Part shown: piece after piece, positions 1-7,944 of the stretch
How positions within the stretch are numbered: the first letter of the stretch is position 1
Layout: each line of letters begins with the position of its first letter
Assembly (NCBI GenBank): GCA_002702655.1
Contig: PABB01000052.1
Location: forward strand, 1-34,058
DNA length: 34,058 nt
Direction: 5' to 3'
Origin: Planctomycetaceae bacterium
GTDB lineage: Bacteria > Planctomycetota > Planctomycetia > Pirellulales > Lacipirellulaceae
Made by a program: the position numbers and the translations under genes
The notes under the pieces: model-generated
Told to the model about the DNA's origin: nothing
The model's database searches: none
Seen by the model: only the letters and a program-made list of their open reading frames with translations

Positions 1-77
1 CAACTCGAAACTGAACTCCCGGCACTCGCCGCTACGGTTGAGTGCATAGTTCCACGATCCCGACGAAACCGGTTTCT

Positions 78-2435
78 TCAACGGCCTGCTAGGCTGCGAT
101 CGGGATTAATGTGCCGAATCGCCCCGCCGCCTGGGTTCGGCGTATCGGTCGGCGTCTCCGAGCGCACGGGAACGGCGCCCGTCATGGAAACACGATAGGG
201 GAATCGTTCGATCTCTTGTCCCACTCCGGCGCCATGAAAGGGGTGCGACCAGATATAGTTGCGATGGACCGAAGGAATCGCCGTTACCGTGAGGTACAAG
301 TGGGTTGCCGCGCCGGGGACTTCCCAGGCTTGCTGACCTCCTTGCCAAGTGGGGCTGAGCCATTCCTGGGTGCTGGCTCCCGAACCGCTCGCTGCCACCA
401 AGGTGGCGTAGATTCCTTCGGATTGTCCCGGCTGCATGTAGCCATCGAGATTCACCGTCACGCTGTGGGGCTGTCCGCCAACCTTGCCGATCATCGTTAA
501 TGGAATGATGTTCGCCCCGTACTGCTCCGGCGTATCCTGTTCGGCAACCTGAAACCAGCCGGGGCTCGAGCCCACCGGTTCCAAGTAGCTGCGGTGCAGT
601 CGTTCGGTGGTATCGTGACTGGGAATCGCCGGCAAGCCGCTCAGCAGTTCGCCTCCGTAGAATTGCTTGTAGGTAACTGTACGGGCGACAAATTCGGCAT
701 ACACGCTGGCGAACTCCGCATCGGACGCAAAGTTGTTGCGGAGCACTTCCCAGGGATCTTTGTTCGCCCCCTGGGCGTCGACATCCGACCAGAGGCCGGA
801 GTTGACGAATTGCGGTCCGTAGGAGGGGTGGTCGGTCAGGTAGTTCAAAAACAGATGGGCCTGATACCGGAAATCCGTTGCCAACGAATAACGATGCTGT
901 CGCTCGCCGTAACGACCATTGATAGAGTTCCGGGCGGTGATTTCCGCACGGAAATTACCCGTGTCGAAGTCATCCACCAGCGACGCACCGAAGTTGGCGT
1001 GAGCCTCAAAGAACGGGCCCGAGTAGGGGCTGTTGGCAAAACCTCCCCCTTCGATTTGCAGTACGTGCGTGAACTCATGGGGAGTGGTGGTCGTGTTGGC
1101 CACCTGCCCCCAGCTTGCCGAAGGAAGGCTTCGCGGTGATTGGAATTGCGCCAGCGCCCAAGGCGAAGTATAGAGGGCCGAAAACCCAGTGGGGTCGGGA
1201 CCAGCGAAGGCTCCGGCAAACGTGCCACCCCCGGAGTCGACAAACCACAACCCCGTTTCCAGGATGTAGGCGTTGATTTTGTAGTTCACGCCGTTGCGGG
1301 CAGGGGGTGGGTCCATGCCGCTTTGCTCGACGAGGATGTCCCAGGACATTTCCAGTCGATTGAGATTCTGCTGGATATAGGTCGTGACCGGGTTCATCGC
1401 GGCGGGCAAGCCAGAACCCCACTTAAACACAAAGTGCTCGCTAGCCAATTGACCCTCGAAGCGAAAGCGCCCCATCGTAGCCGCCCGCCCGGAGTCACGA
1501 ATCAGCCACGCCTCTTCCGCAGCCGTAGGCGCGGTGTCGTCGCGAATCTCGACCGCATCTGCGGCGGTGAGGGTCTCGTCGTAAACTCGGGCTTCGTCGA
1601 GATAGCCGGCAAAGCCGCGATGGTTGTTCGCAGATGGCGAATTGTTGTTGCCCACGCTGTTTCCGCCAGTTCCCAACAGGAAGCGAGTCGTCCCGTCGAC
1701 ACGACCGAGGCCGATCGCTGCGGGTCCGCCGATTGTTGCACCGCTTCCCGCGGCAAACTCGACGCCGTCCAAATAACCCCGCAAGCCATTCGCTTGCAGT
1801 GTTGCTGTGGGATTGAGCGTCACGACCACGTGATGCCATCGCCCGGCGGCGATGTCATTGGCGCCAGTAAACAAAAACGTACCGTTCGACCAGCCGCTAA
1901 CGCTGCTGTTCCACGCCCCAACATAAAGCCGGCTGCTGTAGATGTAGATACTCAGTCCCGCTGAGCTATCGCCCGTTTCAAAAAGGGGCATCGCCACGGG
2001 AGTACCATCAGTGCTGCCGCCGTTGGGCGTGCTGGAGTTGTATCGAGTCGGATTCGTCGTATCGGCCTTGAACCACAAACTGACCGACCGCACCTCCGGA
2101 GCTACCGCGGAGTTGACCGCCGCGCCGTCGGTATCGCTAAATAGCCGCAAGGCCCCGTTGCGCGTGCCGGTTCCCCATTGCGCAGGATTCGCAGCCGTCC
2201 AAACCGGCATGGCATTGACCAAAGCGGTGGCCGTGGCGTTGTAAACACTGGAGCCGGTGATCGTTCCCGTAGAAGTGCCAATGGAATCAACGAGTGTGGT
2301 CCCAGCGCTGGAATCAAACCGCCACTCGGCCACGGGGTCGCCTGCCAGAAGCATCCTGGGCTCCAGCAGCTCAGCGCCCCTTAAACATCGATAGAGTTGT
2401 TTCCGTGTCATGGCATCCAAGAACTTTCGTGACAT
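78..2435 (-). CDS. Secreted LEPR-xLL protein with LamG domain and HEXXH metallopeptidase-like domain
   Basis: Numbering here counts from an upstream in-frame TTG at 2471; the first ATG is residue 13 and is preferred as the start. The N-terminus is basic and carries LLEPRMLLAGD (about 35-45), the LEPR-xLL motif common at the start of large extracellular planctomycete proteins. A LamG/concanavalin-like domain follows (about 47-310; VAEWRFD, RWHHVVVTL, YLDEARVYDE). Residues about 330-620 resemble DUF6055-type peptidase-like proteins (EHFVFKWG) and contain HEFTH at 465-469, with Glu489 in FFEAHAN twenty residues later, a layout like HEXXH+E gluzincins. A beta-rich tail follows. No C-terminal PEP-type sorting signal is visible. 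Export and peptidase activity are inferences; the domain could instead be a carbohydrate-active or inactive homologue. No neighbouring gene on this strand appears co-transcribed. Confidence 0.8.
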   Translation of the reverse strand: MSRKFLDAMTRKQLYRCLRGAELLEPRMLLAGDPVAEWRFDSSAGTTLVDSIGTSTGTITGSSVYNATATALVNAMPVWTAANPAQWGTGTRNGALRLFSDTDGAAVNSAVAPEVRSVSLWFKADTTNPTRYNSSTPNGGSTDGTPVAMPLFETGDSSAGLSIYIYSSRLYVGAWNSSVSGWSNGTFLFTGANDIAAGRWHHVVVTLNPTATLQANGLRGYLDGVEFAAGSGATIGGPAAIGLGRVDGTTRFLLGTGGNSVGNNNSPSANNHRGFAGYLDEARVYDETLTAADAVEIRDDTAPTAAEEAWLIRDSGRAATMGRFRFEGQLASEHFVFKWGSGLPAAMNPVTTYIQQNLNRLEMSWDILVEQSGMDPPPARNGVNYKINAYILETGLWFVDSGGGTFAGAFAGPDPTGFSALYTSPWALAQFQSPRSLPSASWGQVANTTTTPHEFTHVLQIEGGGFANSPYSGPFFEAHANFGASLVDDFDTGNFRAEITARNSINGRYGERQHRYSLATDFRYQAHLFLNYLTDHPSYGPQFVNSGLWSDVDAQGANKDPWEVLRNNFASDAEFASVYAEFVARTVTYKQFYGGELLSGLPAIPSHDTTERLHRSYLEPVGSSPGWFQVAEQDTPEQYGANIIPLTMIGKVGGQPHSVTVNLDGYMQPGQSEGIYATLVAASGSGASTQEWLSPTWQGGQQAWEVPGAATHLYLTVTAIPSVHRNYIWSHPFHGAGVGQEIERFPYRVSMTGAVPVRSETPTDTPNPGGGAIRHINPDRSLAGR

Positions 2436-2685
2436 ACGGCAGGCCGAGGCCAGGGCTGCAACACCAACCAAGAAGAGTTTCGCTGAACCGCGCCAAGGCT
2501 ACTGAATGGAGTGCTCTGAGAGACAGGCGCGAATCATGGCCAGTCGAAGCGCCCTCTTGGGCTCGACCCTCAATTATAGACAACCGCTCTTCAGCAAGCA
2601 CGCACGCGAGCGCAAGAGGAATGTCAAATTGCCCCTGCCGTCGAGCTGCAAGGCGTGAGTTGGAATGGCCGCGAATCAACAACGC
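2436..2685. other. Upstream region of the LEPR-xLL gene, no gene seen
   Basis: This stretch lies between the LEPR-xLL gene and the IS701-type element. Open frames here lack recognisable protein features. It should hold the promoter of the minus-strand gene, but no convincing -35/-10 pair or Shine-Dalgarno sequence stands out. Confidence 0.4.
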
Positions 2686-4042
2686 TTAGTATTGCTCCGT
2701 TAACGACGGCGGTTGAAACGTGACGAGTTCGGGGACGAGTTGTTCGCCAAGCGGGCAGCGGCCGCACCAGCAGGCGAGGAGTTGCTGGAGTTGCTGTCCC
2801 AGCCATGGCAGCGTCAGGCGGCGCCCTTTGTTGACGAACGGCGGCGGACGTGCTGCAACAAGGCGTAGGCCAACAAGACCAACGCGACGTGATGCTGCCA
2901 ACCGCGCCACGACCGGCCTTCGAAATGACCGAGCCCCAGTACGTCCTTGAGTTCGCGGTAGCTGTGTTCGATCCACCAACGGCTCTTGGCGATCGCAACC
3001 AGTCGTTTCAGGCTGGTTCTCGGCGGCCGGTTGCTGAAGACGTACTTGGTCGGCCGCGGCTCGCCTTCCGGCTGCTCGGCGATCAGCCACCAGGCCCCAG
3101 CGGCTCCTTGCCGGCCGAAAGCTTGTGGGCCGGCCGCACCCGCCAGGCCGCGAAGCGACTGCTCATCCGGCCCTTGGTTCCCTCGCGCCACGTCACATGG
3201 CGAAAGTCGCTCGCGTGATCGAGCGCCCATTGTTTTACGCTGGGAGACTTCGCCCCGGCGCGGACCTTCCGCGGTCGACGCGGGGGACGCCCGCGCCCGG
3301 AGGGCTTGGGAACGGTCCCCAAGTCGGCGTCAGCCGCGATCATTTTCAACGTGGAATCGATCCCCACGCAGTAAGTCCAGCCGTCGGCCGCCAACGCTTC
3401 GCGAAACGCCGTCACCGTGCCGAACAGGCTGTCGGCCAGGACCGGGCCGTGAAAACCGCGTTCGGCGGCGCGGCGCAGCATGGCCAGTGCGAGCTTCCAC
3501 TTCGGCTCGTACCCCGCGTCGTTCGGAACGCCGGTCTCCTTTCACCGCAGTGGGTCGTCGGTCCAGGCCTCCGGCAGATCCAGTCGCGCGTCCAGCCCGA
3601 CGACGTCGCGGTCCGTGGCCAAATGCAGCGTGACGGCGACCTGGCAGCTGGCGATCTTCCCCAGCGTCCCCGTGTCTTGCCGCGCCACGCCGACCGAGCG
3701 TTCGCCTGGCTTGGGAAAGCCGGTGTCGTCGATGATCAGGCAGCCGTCCGCGTTAAATTGCCGGGCGATCCAGGCCTGCAAGCCGGCAAGCACGGCCTGC
3801 TCGTCCCAGGGGCTCTGATCGACGAATTGCTGCAACGACTGTTCGTAGTCCGCGTCGCTCTGGTCGATCGCCTGCAGCCGCTTCGCCATCGGCTCGACGC
3901 TCTTGCGCTGGCCGTCCAGCAGCACGCCCAGGACGTACGCCTCGCACCACCGACGGCGACGCGGATGATCCCGCGTCCCGACCACGACGTCCAGGAACGT
4001 CCTCAGATCCTTCCGCAACTTCGTCAGCTTCTTCGCGTCCAT
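2686..4042 (-). pseudogene. IS701-family DDE transposase, broken by one stop and two frameshifts
   Basis: The frame starts at MDAKKLTKLRK (ATG at 4042). It runs through the first catalytic Asp region (CLIIDDTGFPKPG) to an in-frame TGA at 3542-3544 directly after TDDPLR. The same frame resumes (KETGVPNDAGYEPKWKLAL) through VLADSLFG, the second Asp region. Near 3085-3100 coding shifts frame to WWLIAEQPEGE and on through RWWIEHSYRELKD, which carries the catalytic Glu. Near 2838-2850 it shifts again to VNKGRRLTLPWLGQQ and ends at a TAA (2686-2688) partly supplied by the flanking target site. All three catalytic blocks survive, so decay seems recent. The CGA-to-TGA origin of the stop is a guess. 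Programmed frameshifting is not a known feature of this family. Confidence 0.85.
2687..2701 (+). repeat. Left terminal inverted repeat of the IS701-type element
   Basis: The sequence tagtattgctccgtt matches the reverse complement of 4087-4101 at 14 of 15 positions. The first three bases belong to the putative YTAR target, so the element itself would begin at 2690. Confidence 0.75.
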
Positions 4043-4098
4043 ACAACTGATCTTGGCCGCACCGCCGAATCCGCCCAAGATCAGTGAACGGAGTAATA
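2690..4098 (-). mobile_element. IS701-family insertion sequence, decayed
   Basis: The element of about 1.4 kb is bounded by near-perfect terminal inverted repeats (TATTGCTCCGTT on the left, TATTACTCCGTT on the right when reverse complemented). It is flanked by TTAG (2686-2689) and CTAG (4099-4102). IS701 elements are known to favour YTAR-type 4-bp targets, so these may be a target duplication that has diverged by one base, or two different sites. The single transposase gene fills the element and is broken, so the element is probably immobile unless complemented. Confidence 0.75.
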
Positions 4099-4101
4099 CT
4101 A
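4087..4101 (-). repeat. Right terminal inverted repeat of the IS701-type element
   Basis: The sequence aacggagtaatacta is the inverted partner of 2687-2701. The element would end at 4098, followed by CTAG. Confidence 0.75.
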
Positions 4102-4131
4102 GCAGGGGTTTAGCAGGGCTGGGGAAAGCCT

Positions 4132-4153
4132 CTCATAACCTCGAGGTCGTCGC
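4132..4153 (+). repeat. Left copy of a 22-bp inverted repeat flanking the GH43 gene
   Basis: These 22 bases, with the palindromic core cctcgagg, are the exact reverse complement of 6368-6389. The copy lies between the IS701-type element and the GH43 start codon. Similarity stops at the 22-bp boundaries. Confidence 0.8.
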
Positions 4154-4181
4154 ATCAGTCCATTTCTAAGAGAAGTCGTCG

Positions 4182-6257
4182 ATGAACAAATATTCGAGTC
4201 TTAAACGCGTTGTTTTCGTGGGCATGGCCGTCTGGTTGCAGCAATGCCTGGCTGCGGAGGAACCCCGTCCTCAGGTGCCCGTCAGTATTGGCCGAGGATA
4301 TTACGCGATCCTTCCCAACAAGCTCCTGCTCGCCAGCCAGCTCCAACCGGAATGGAAGGATGCGAAGCTCGAATGGACCCAGCAGAGCGGCCCCGGCGTG
4401 GTAAAGATTGAGCGACCCAGCGCAGCGATTACGTGGGCCACGGCCGACCAGCCCGGCAAGTATGTTTTTCAACTTAAGGCTGCCGTTGCTGGCAGGGATC
4501 CGTTCACCGATACCACCGAGGTGAATGTCTATCCGCCGGGCTCATATCGCGGCAACCCGATCCTGCCCGGCATGTTTCCCGATCCGCATGTGATGTTCGA
4601 TGAAGGGAGATTCTACATCTACGCCACCTCTATGGAAAATGACGCGGGCTCCTATGGCCGCGCCTCGGTCTGGATGTCAGATGACTTCGTCAACTGGAAG
4701 ATGGAACTCACCAACTACCCGGAATACGGCAAGTTCGGTGGCGACATCTGGGCGCCCGACATCATTCGCAAGGGTAACAGGTACTTCCAGTTCATCACCC
4801 GCTCCGGCGGTTACGATACCTGGGTAGCGGTGGCCGATTCGCCTACCGGCCCGTGGAAAAACCTGCGAGAGGACAACACCCCCATCGTCAGCGGCGGGGG
4901 CAATGCCGGTCGTATCGTCGCCGCCTATAACATGGACGCTCAACCATTCATCGATGATGACGGTCAGGCCTATATGTACTGGGGTTGGTCCGAGTCCATG
5001 GCTGCCAAACTCGCGCCGGACCTGAAAAATATCGATGGCGATGTTCATTTTCTCAAAGGCACCAAATGGCTGCCCAGCGGCGGCGCACTGCCGCAATGGC
5101 TCAGTGTAGACCTCGGCAAGTCGACGCCGATCAGCAGGATCGTCTCTTCACCCGAGTTCAGGCACGTCGCCTACGGCTATATGCTCGAGGTTTCCAGGGA
5201 TGGCAGGAATTGGGACCTGTTCGCTGATCGCAGTGCCAACCGCACCGAACTCCCTGGTGACGACGGCTACGTGGATGATGGCAGGGCGACAGGCCGGTAT
5301 GTCCGCATCTCCTTCAACCATTGCGGTGGGAATTGGGCAGGGCTCTACGACTTCGCCGTCTATGCCGGTGACAAGCTCGTTTCGCTGCACAAACCTGTCA
5401 CCGCCTCGTCCGTGCGCGGCAAGGGGTCGGAGCCGGAAAACGCAGTGGATAATTCGACAGGCCCGGCACTCGCCGATTTCGTCGAGGGTTCCTACATGAT
5501 CAAGCAGAACGGGAAATACTATCTGCTTTATTCCTCGGGCGTTCTTCACGACGGCACCTATTCGGTGCGCTACGCCATGGCCGATCATCCATTCGGGCCG
5601 TTTATCACGCCGCCCAATCATATTATTTTGAAGATGAACGAGGAGCAGACGACCCGCGGCCCCGGCCACAACTCGGTGCTAAAATTTGGCGGTGACCACT
5701 ACATCGTCTATCACCAGCACAATCAACCACACGAAGGCGGGGCGCAGGTCTTCCGCCAGACCTGCGCGGACCTGCTGGAGTTCAATCCGGACGGCACCAT
5801 CAAGCCGGTCACCCCCACCCAGACCGGCGTTGGCCCGCTGCAACCCGCGCCGCCGCAGCCCACCGATCTCGCCCGCGGTAGCTACGCCATCGCTACTAGC
5901 GTAAAGAGCGGCTACTATGTTCCGGAATACGCGTTCGACAACAACAACGCCAGCCTCTGGCGTGCCGCCGACAACAGCTATCCGCAGTCGCTCACCGTCG
6001 ATCTCGGAGCGGTTCGCGATTTCTCGGAAATCCAGACCACCTTTGAATACCCGACGCTCTCCTACAAGTACCAGATCGATGTCTCGGAGGACGGCAGCAC
6101 CTGGAAAACCCACACGGACAAGCACGCGGAGTTCCCTGTGGCCGTGAGTCCGCACAGGGATGCGGGCAAAGCCCGGGCCCGCTTCGTGCGAATCACCATC
6201 ACCGCCTGTCAGCGCCCGGAGAACGGCGCGGGGCTTTATTCATTCCAAATCTTTTAG
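4182..6257 (+). CDS. Secreted glycoside hydrolase family 43 protein with two discoidin-like domains
   Basis: A likely signal peptide (about 1-25, ending near CLAAEE) is followed by a PKD/Ig-like region (about 30-117) and a five-bladed GH43 propeller (about 120-555). Candidate catalytic residues are Asp134 in FPDPHVM (base), Asp252 in MDAQPFIDDDG (pKa modulator) and Glu435 in FVEGSYMIK (acid). His496 in GPGHNS may be the central metal ligand. Such enzymes are usually arabinofuranosidases or xylosidases; the substrate is unknown here. A discoidin/CBM32-like unit (about 292-430) interrupts the propeller between Asp252 and Glu435, with its segments in swapped order. A second, normally ordered discoidin domain closes the protein (about 561-691). 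The ATG follows a purine-rich aagagaag. Setting beside IS remnants and inside 22-bp inverted repeats suggests acquisition by transfer. Confidence 0.9.
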   Translation: MNKYSSLKRVVFVGMAVWLQQCLAAEEPRPQVPVSIGRGYYAILPNKLLLASQLQPEWKDAKLEWTQQSGPGVVKIERPSAAITWATADQPGKYVFQLKAAVAGRDPFTDTTEVNVYPPGSYRGNPILPGMFPDPHVMFDEGRFYIYATSMENDAGSYGRASVWMSDDFVNWKMELTNYPEYGKFGGDIWAPDIIRKGNRYFQFITRSGGYDTWVAVADSPTGPWKNLREDNTPIVSGGGNAGRIVAAYNMDAQPFIDDDGQAYMYWGWSESMAAKLAPDLKNIDGDVHFLKGTKWLPSGGALPQWLSVDLGKSTPISRIVSSPEFRHVAYGYMLEVSRDGRNWDLFADRSANRTELPGDDGYVDDGRATGRYVRISFNHCGGNWAGLYDFAVYAGDKLVSLHKPVTASSVRGKGSEPENAVDNSTGPALADFVEGSYMIKQNGKYYLLYSSGVLHDGTYSVRYAMADHPFGPFITPPNHIILKMNEEQTTRGPGHNSVLKFGGDHYIVYHQHNQPHEGGAQVFRQTCADLLEFNPDGTIKPVTPTQTGVGPLQPAPPQPTDLARGSYAIATSVKSGYYVPEYAFDNNNASLWRAADNSYPQSLTVDLGAVRDFSEIQTTFEYPTLSYKYQIDVSEDGSTWKTHTDKHAEFPVAVSPHRDAGKARARFVRITITACQRPENGAGLYSFQIF

Positions 6258-6329
6258 AGCTCATCCCCGATAGCCGTAGCGCCACCGAGCGGATTTGAGT
6301 AAGATCGGCAACGCACTCAGGAGGAGCTG

Positions 6330-6449
6330 ATGATTGACTCGAAGAAACGTCGTGCGGAGGTGCTTGAGCGACGACCTCGAGGTTATGAGGCACGCGTCCC
6401 ACCGCGTTACGATCGGACATTTTGTCATCAGTTTCTGGGCCCGGAATGA
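6330..6449 (+). CDS. Possible 39-residue basic small protein with strong ribosome binding site
   Basis: An ATG at 6330 is preceded by aggagg five bases upstream, the clearest Shine-Dalgarno sequence in this part of the window. The peptide begins MIDSKKRRAEVLERR, is strongly basic and ends LGPE. I do not recognise it. The right copy of the 22-bp inverted repeat lies inside it and encodes RRPRGYE. It could be a real small gene, the N-terminal stub of a lost DNA-binding or transposition protein, or chance. Confidence 0.35.
   Translation: MIDSKKRRAEVLERRPRGYEARVPPRYDRTFCHQFLGPE
6368..6389 (-). repeat. Right copy of the 22-bp inverted repeat flanking the GH43 gene
   Basis: Exact reverse complement of 4132-4153. 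The pair encloses about 2.2 kb holding only the GH43 gene. Confidence 0.8.
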
Positions 6450-7269
6450 GTCAATCTGACCGATGACTTGGCGCCAACAGGATGCCTCGCGGTTCTCACG
6501 AACGGGCCCACACTGGCTGGGGGCGTCGGAGCGTTCTCTTGCACGTAGTCCACGCCCCGTTCCGCCTTGCCTTTGTGACCTCCGGCGACGCCTGCTGCGG
6601 GACGACTGGCGAAATCGGCGAGCGGGGATTGCCGAACACCCGGCGAAGTTCTGCTTGGAAAAGGATTGAACGCGGGCAGCGGGCGAAGGTCGGCGCTCGG
6701 CTTCGCGGCCTCGAGGAGGCGGAGGGGCGGCCGAAGGCCGCCGGCGGTGACAGCCGATCGCGTCAAGCCATGTCGAACACGGTGGTCGAAAAACTTGCCG
6801 CCACCGCTGGAGCCTGCCTCATCCCGCGACGCGGCGGGCGAAGCCGCGGGCGTCAGCGGAAAGACGGTTGAGTTCAGCGACCAGCAAAAAAAGATCGCAC
6901 CGGCGAGCGAAATGCCGGTGCGATCAAGAGGCAAGACTCAACGCGACGCTCGCAGCGACCAGCCGGTCTCAGGGGCCCAGGCGACCGCCGCATAGTTGCA
7001 TCGCCAGGCTGCCCCAACAACTCGGGCGATGCGTCATCGCGACAAATCGAAAGTTGCGCTGAGGCGCATGGCGGCGCGGCTCACAAAAAAACGTGAAGTT
7101 TCGGCAGGCGATGAGCGCGGCTGTGCGGGTTGTGCGACGATGACGCTCTGGGCGGCCTGCGAACGCACGGTCGACGCGGACGTGTTCGGAGTCGGACCAA
7201 CGCCTCACAACGCCATCCGGGCGATCCTGGGCGACGCGTTGTCTCTGACGGCGGGTTCAATCCTCGAAC
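6450..7269. other. Gene-free stretch apart from a terminator
   Basis: Frames here are GC-rich, lack recognisable protein features and are probably non-coding. The one clear element is the hairpin at 6886-6925. The right part (about 6990-7270) may be the degraded 5' portion of the IS4-type transposase that follows, but I cannot align it to a transposase with any confidence. Confidence 0.5.
6886..6925 (-). terminator. Rho-independent terminator for minus-strand transcription
   Basis: A perfect 12-bp stem (gatcgcaccggc at 6893-6904, gccggtgcgatc at 6914-6925) encloses a 9-base loop. Read on the minus strand it is followed at once by seven T residues (6892-6886). The nearest intact minus-strand gene upstream ends at 8399, about 1.5 kb away, so its original gene appears to have been lost to rearrangement. 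Confidence 0.8.
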
Positions 7270-7848
7270 TGTATGCCGATCTCGCCAAGCTCGATTGCGT
7301 CTCGACTGCTGACGCCGCGCGGATACCCGCAGACCTCCCATGCCAAGCCAGGCGCCGGGTTTCCGATCGCTCGGATCGGCGTCGTCTCTTCGCTCGCTTG
7401 CGGAGTTGTTCTCACCATGGGCCTGTGTCCCTACGCGGGCAAGGGAACGGGCAAAGTCAGTCTCCTGCGGCGCCTGTGGAACCTGCTACGCGAGGGCGAC
7501 GTTCTCTTGGCCGACGGCTTGATGTGTAACTGGCGAAATCTCTATGAACTCCAGCAACGGGGCGTCGCCGTCGTGACCCGGCTCAACAAAGCCTTGCGCA
7601 AATCCGACTTTCGGAAAGGGACGCGCTTGGGTCCGGACGACCACCTCGTGCAATGGCCGAAACCTCACATCCGAGACGTGGGGCGAGCGGCGCAGCGGGC
7701 GATGCCCAGATTCTTGACCGTCCGTGAAGTCCGCGTCCGAGTCAAGCAAGCGGGATTTCGGACCCGAGAAGTCATCGTGGTGACGACGCTGCTCGATGCC
7801 AACAAGTATTCCAAAGAGGACCTGGCAGGCTTGTACCGCGCCCGTTGC
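7270..7848 (+). pseudogene. IS4-family transposase fragment, truncated before the catalytic Glu
   Basis: The frame from 7273 carries typical IS4-family DDE stretches: KPGAGFPIARIG, CPYAGKGTGK, EGDVLLADGLMCNW (second catalytic Asp), LGPDDHLVQWPKP, LTVREVRVRVKQAGF and TTLLDANKYSKEDLAGLYRA. It breaks off right after LYRARC, where the family normally continues into the helix bearing the catalytic Glu. Upstream, KLDCVSTADAA in another frame (about 7290-7322) resembles the first Asp region (DGTTVSMPDT), so a frameshift lies near 7325. Both ends are missing and no inverted repeats were found. It is non-functional. Confidence 0.8.
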
Positions 7849-7906
7849 CTCTGGACCAGTCGCGGCGAAGCGACCCTCAGCACCCCGGCGGCGAGTGTTG
7901 ACGACA

Positions 7907-7933
7907 GCTCGCCTTCCGGCTGCTCGGCGATCA
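7907..7933 (-). repeat. 27-bp exact copy of part of the IS701-type transposase
   Basis: Positions 7907-7933 are identical to 3059-3085. In the minus strand both encode IAEQPEGE from the IS701-family transposase. Matching does not extend far either side, so this is a small relic of a related element caught between the IS4 fragment and the beta-repeat fragment. Confidence 0.8.
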
Positions 7934-7944
7934 CCCAGCCACGA

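Noticed and set aside
3070-3110. Programmed -1 frameshift in the IS701-type transposase
   Set aside because: No canonical slippery heptamer is evident, the family is not known for it, and a separate nonsense codon already breaks the gene.
6428-6934. Minus-strand frame of 168 codons in the IS-scarred zone
   Set aside because: Low-complexity, Pro/Arg-rich content, no motif, and it runs through the terminator hairpin.
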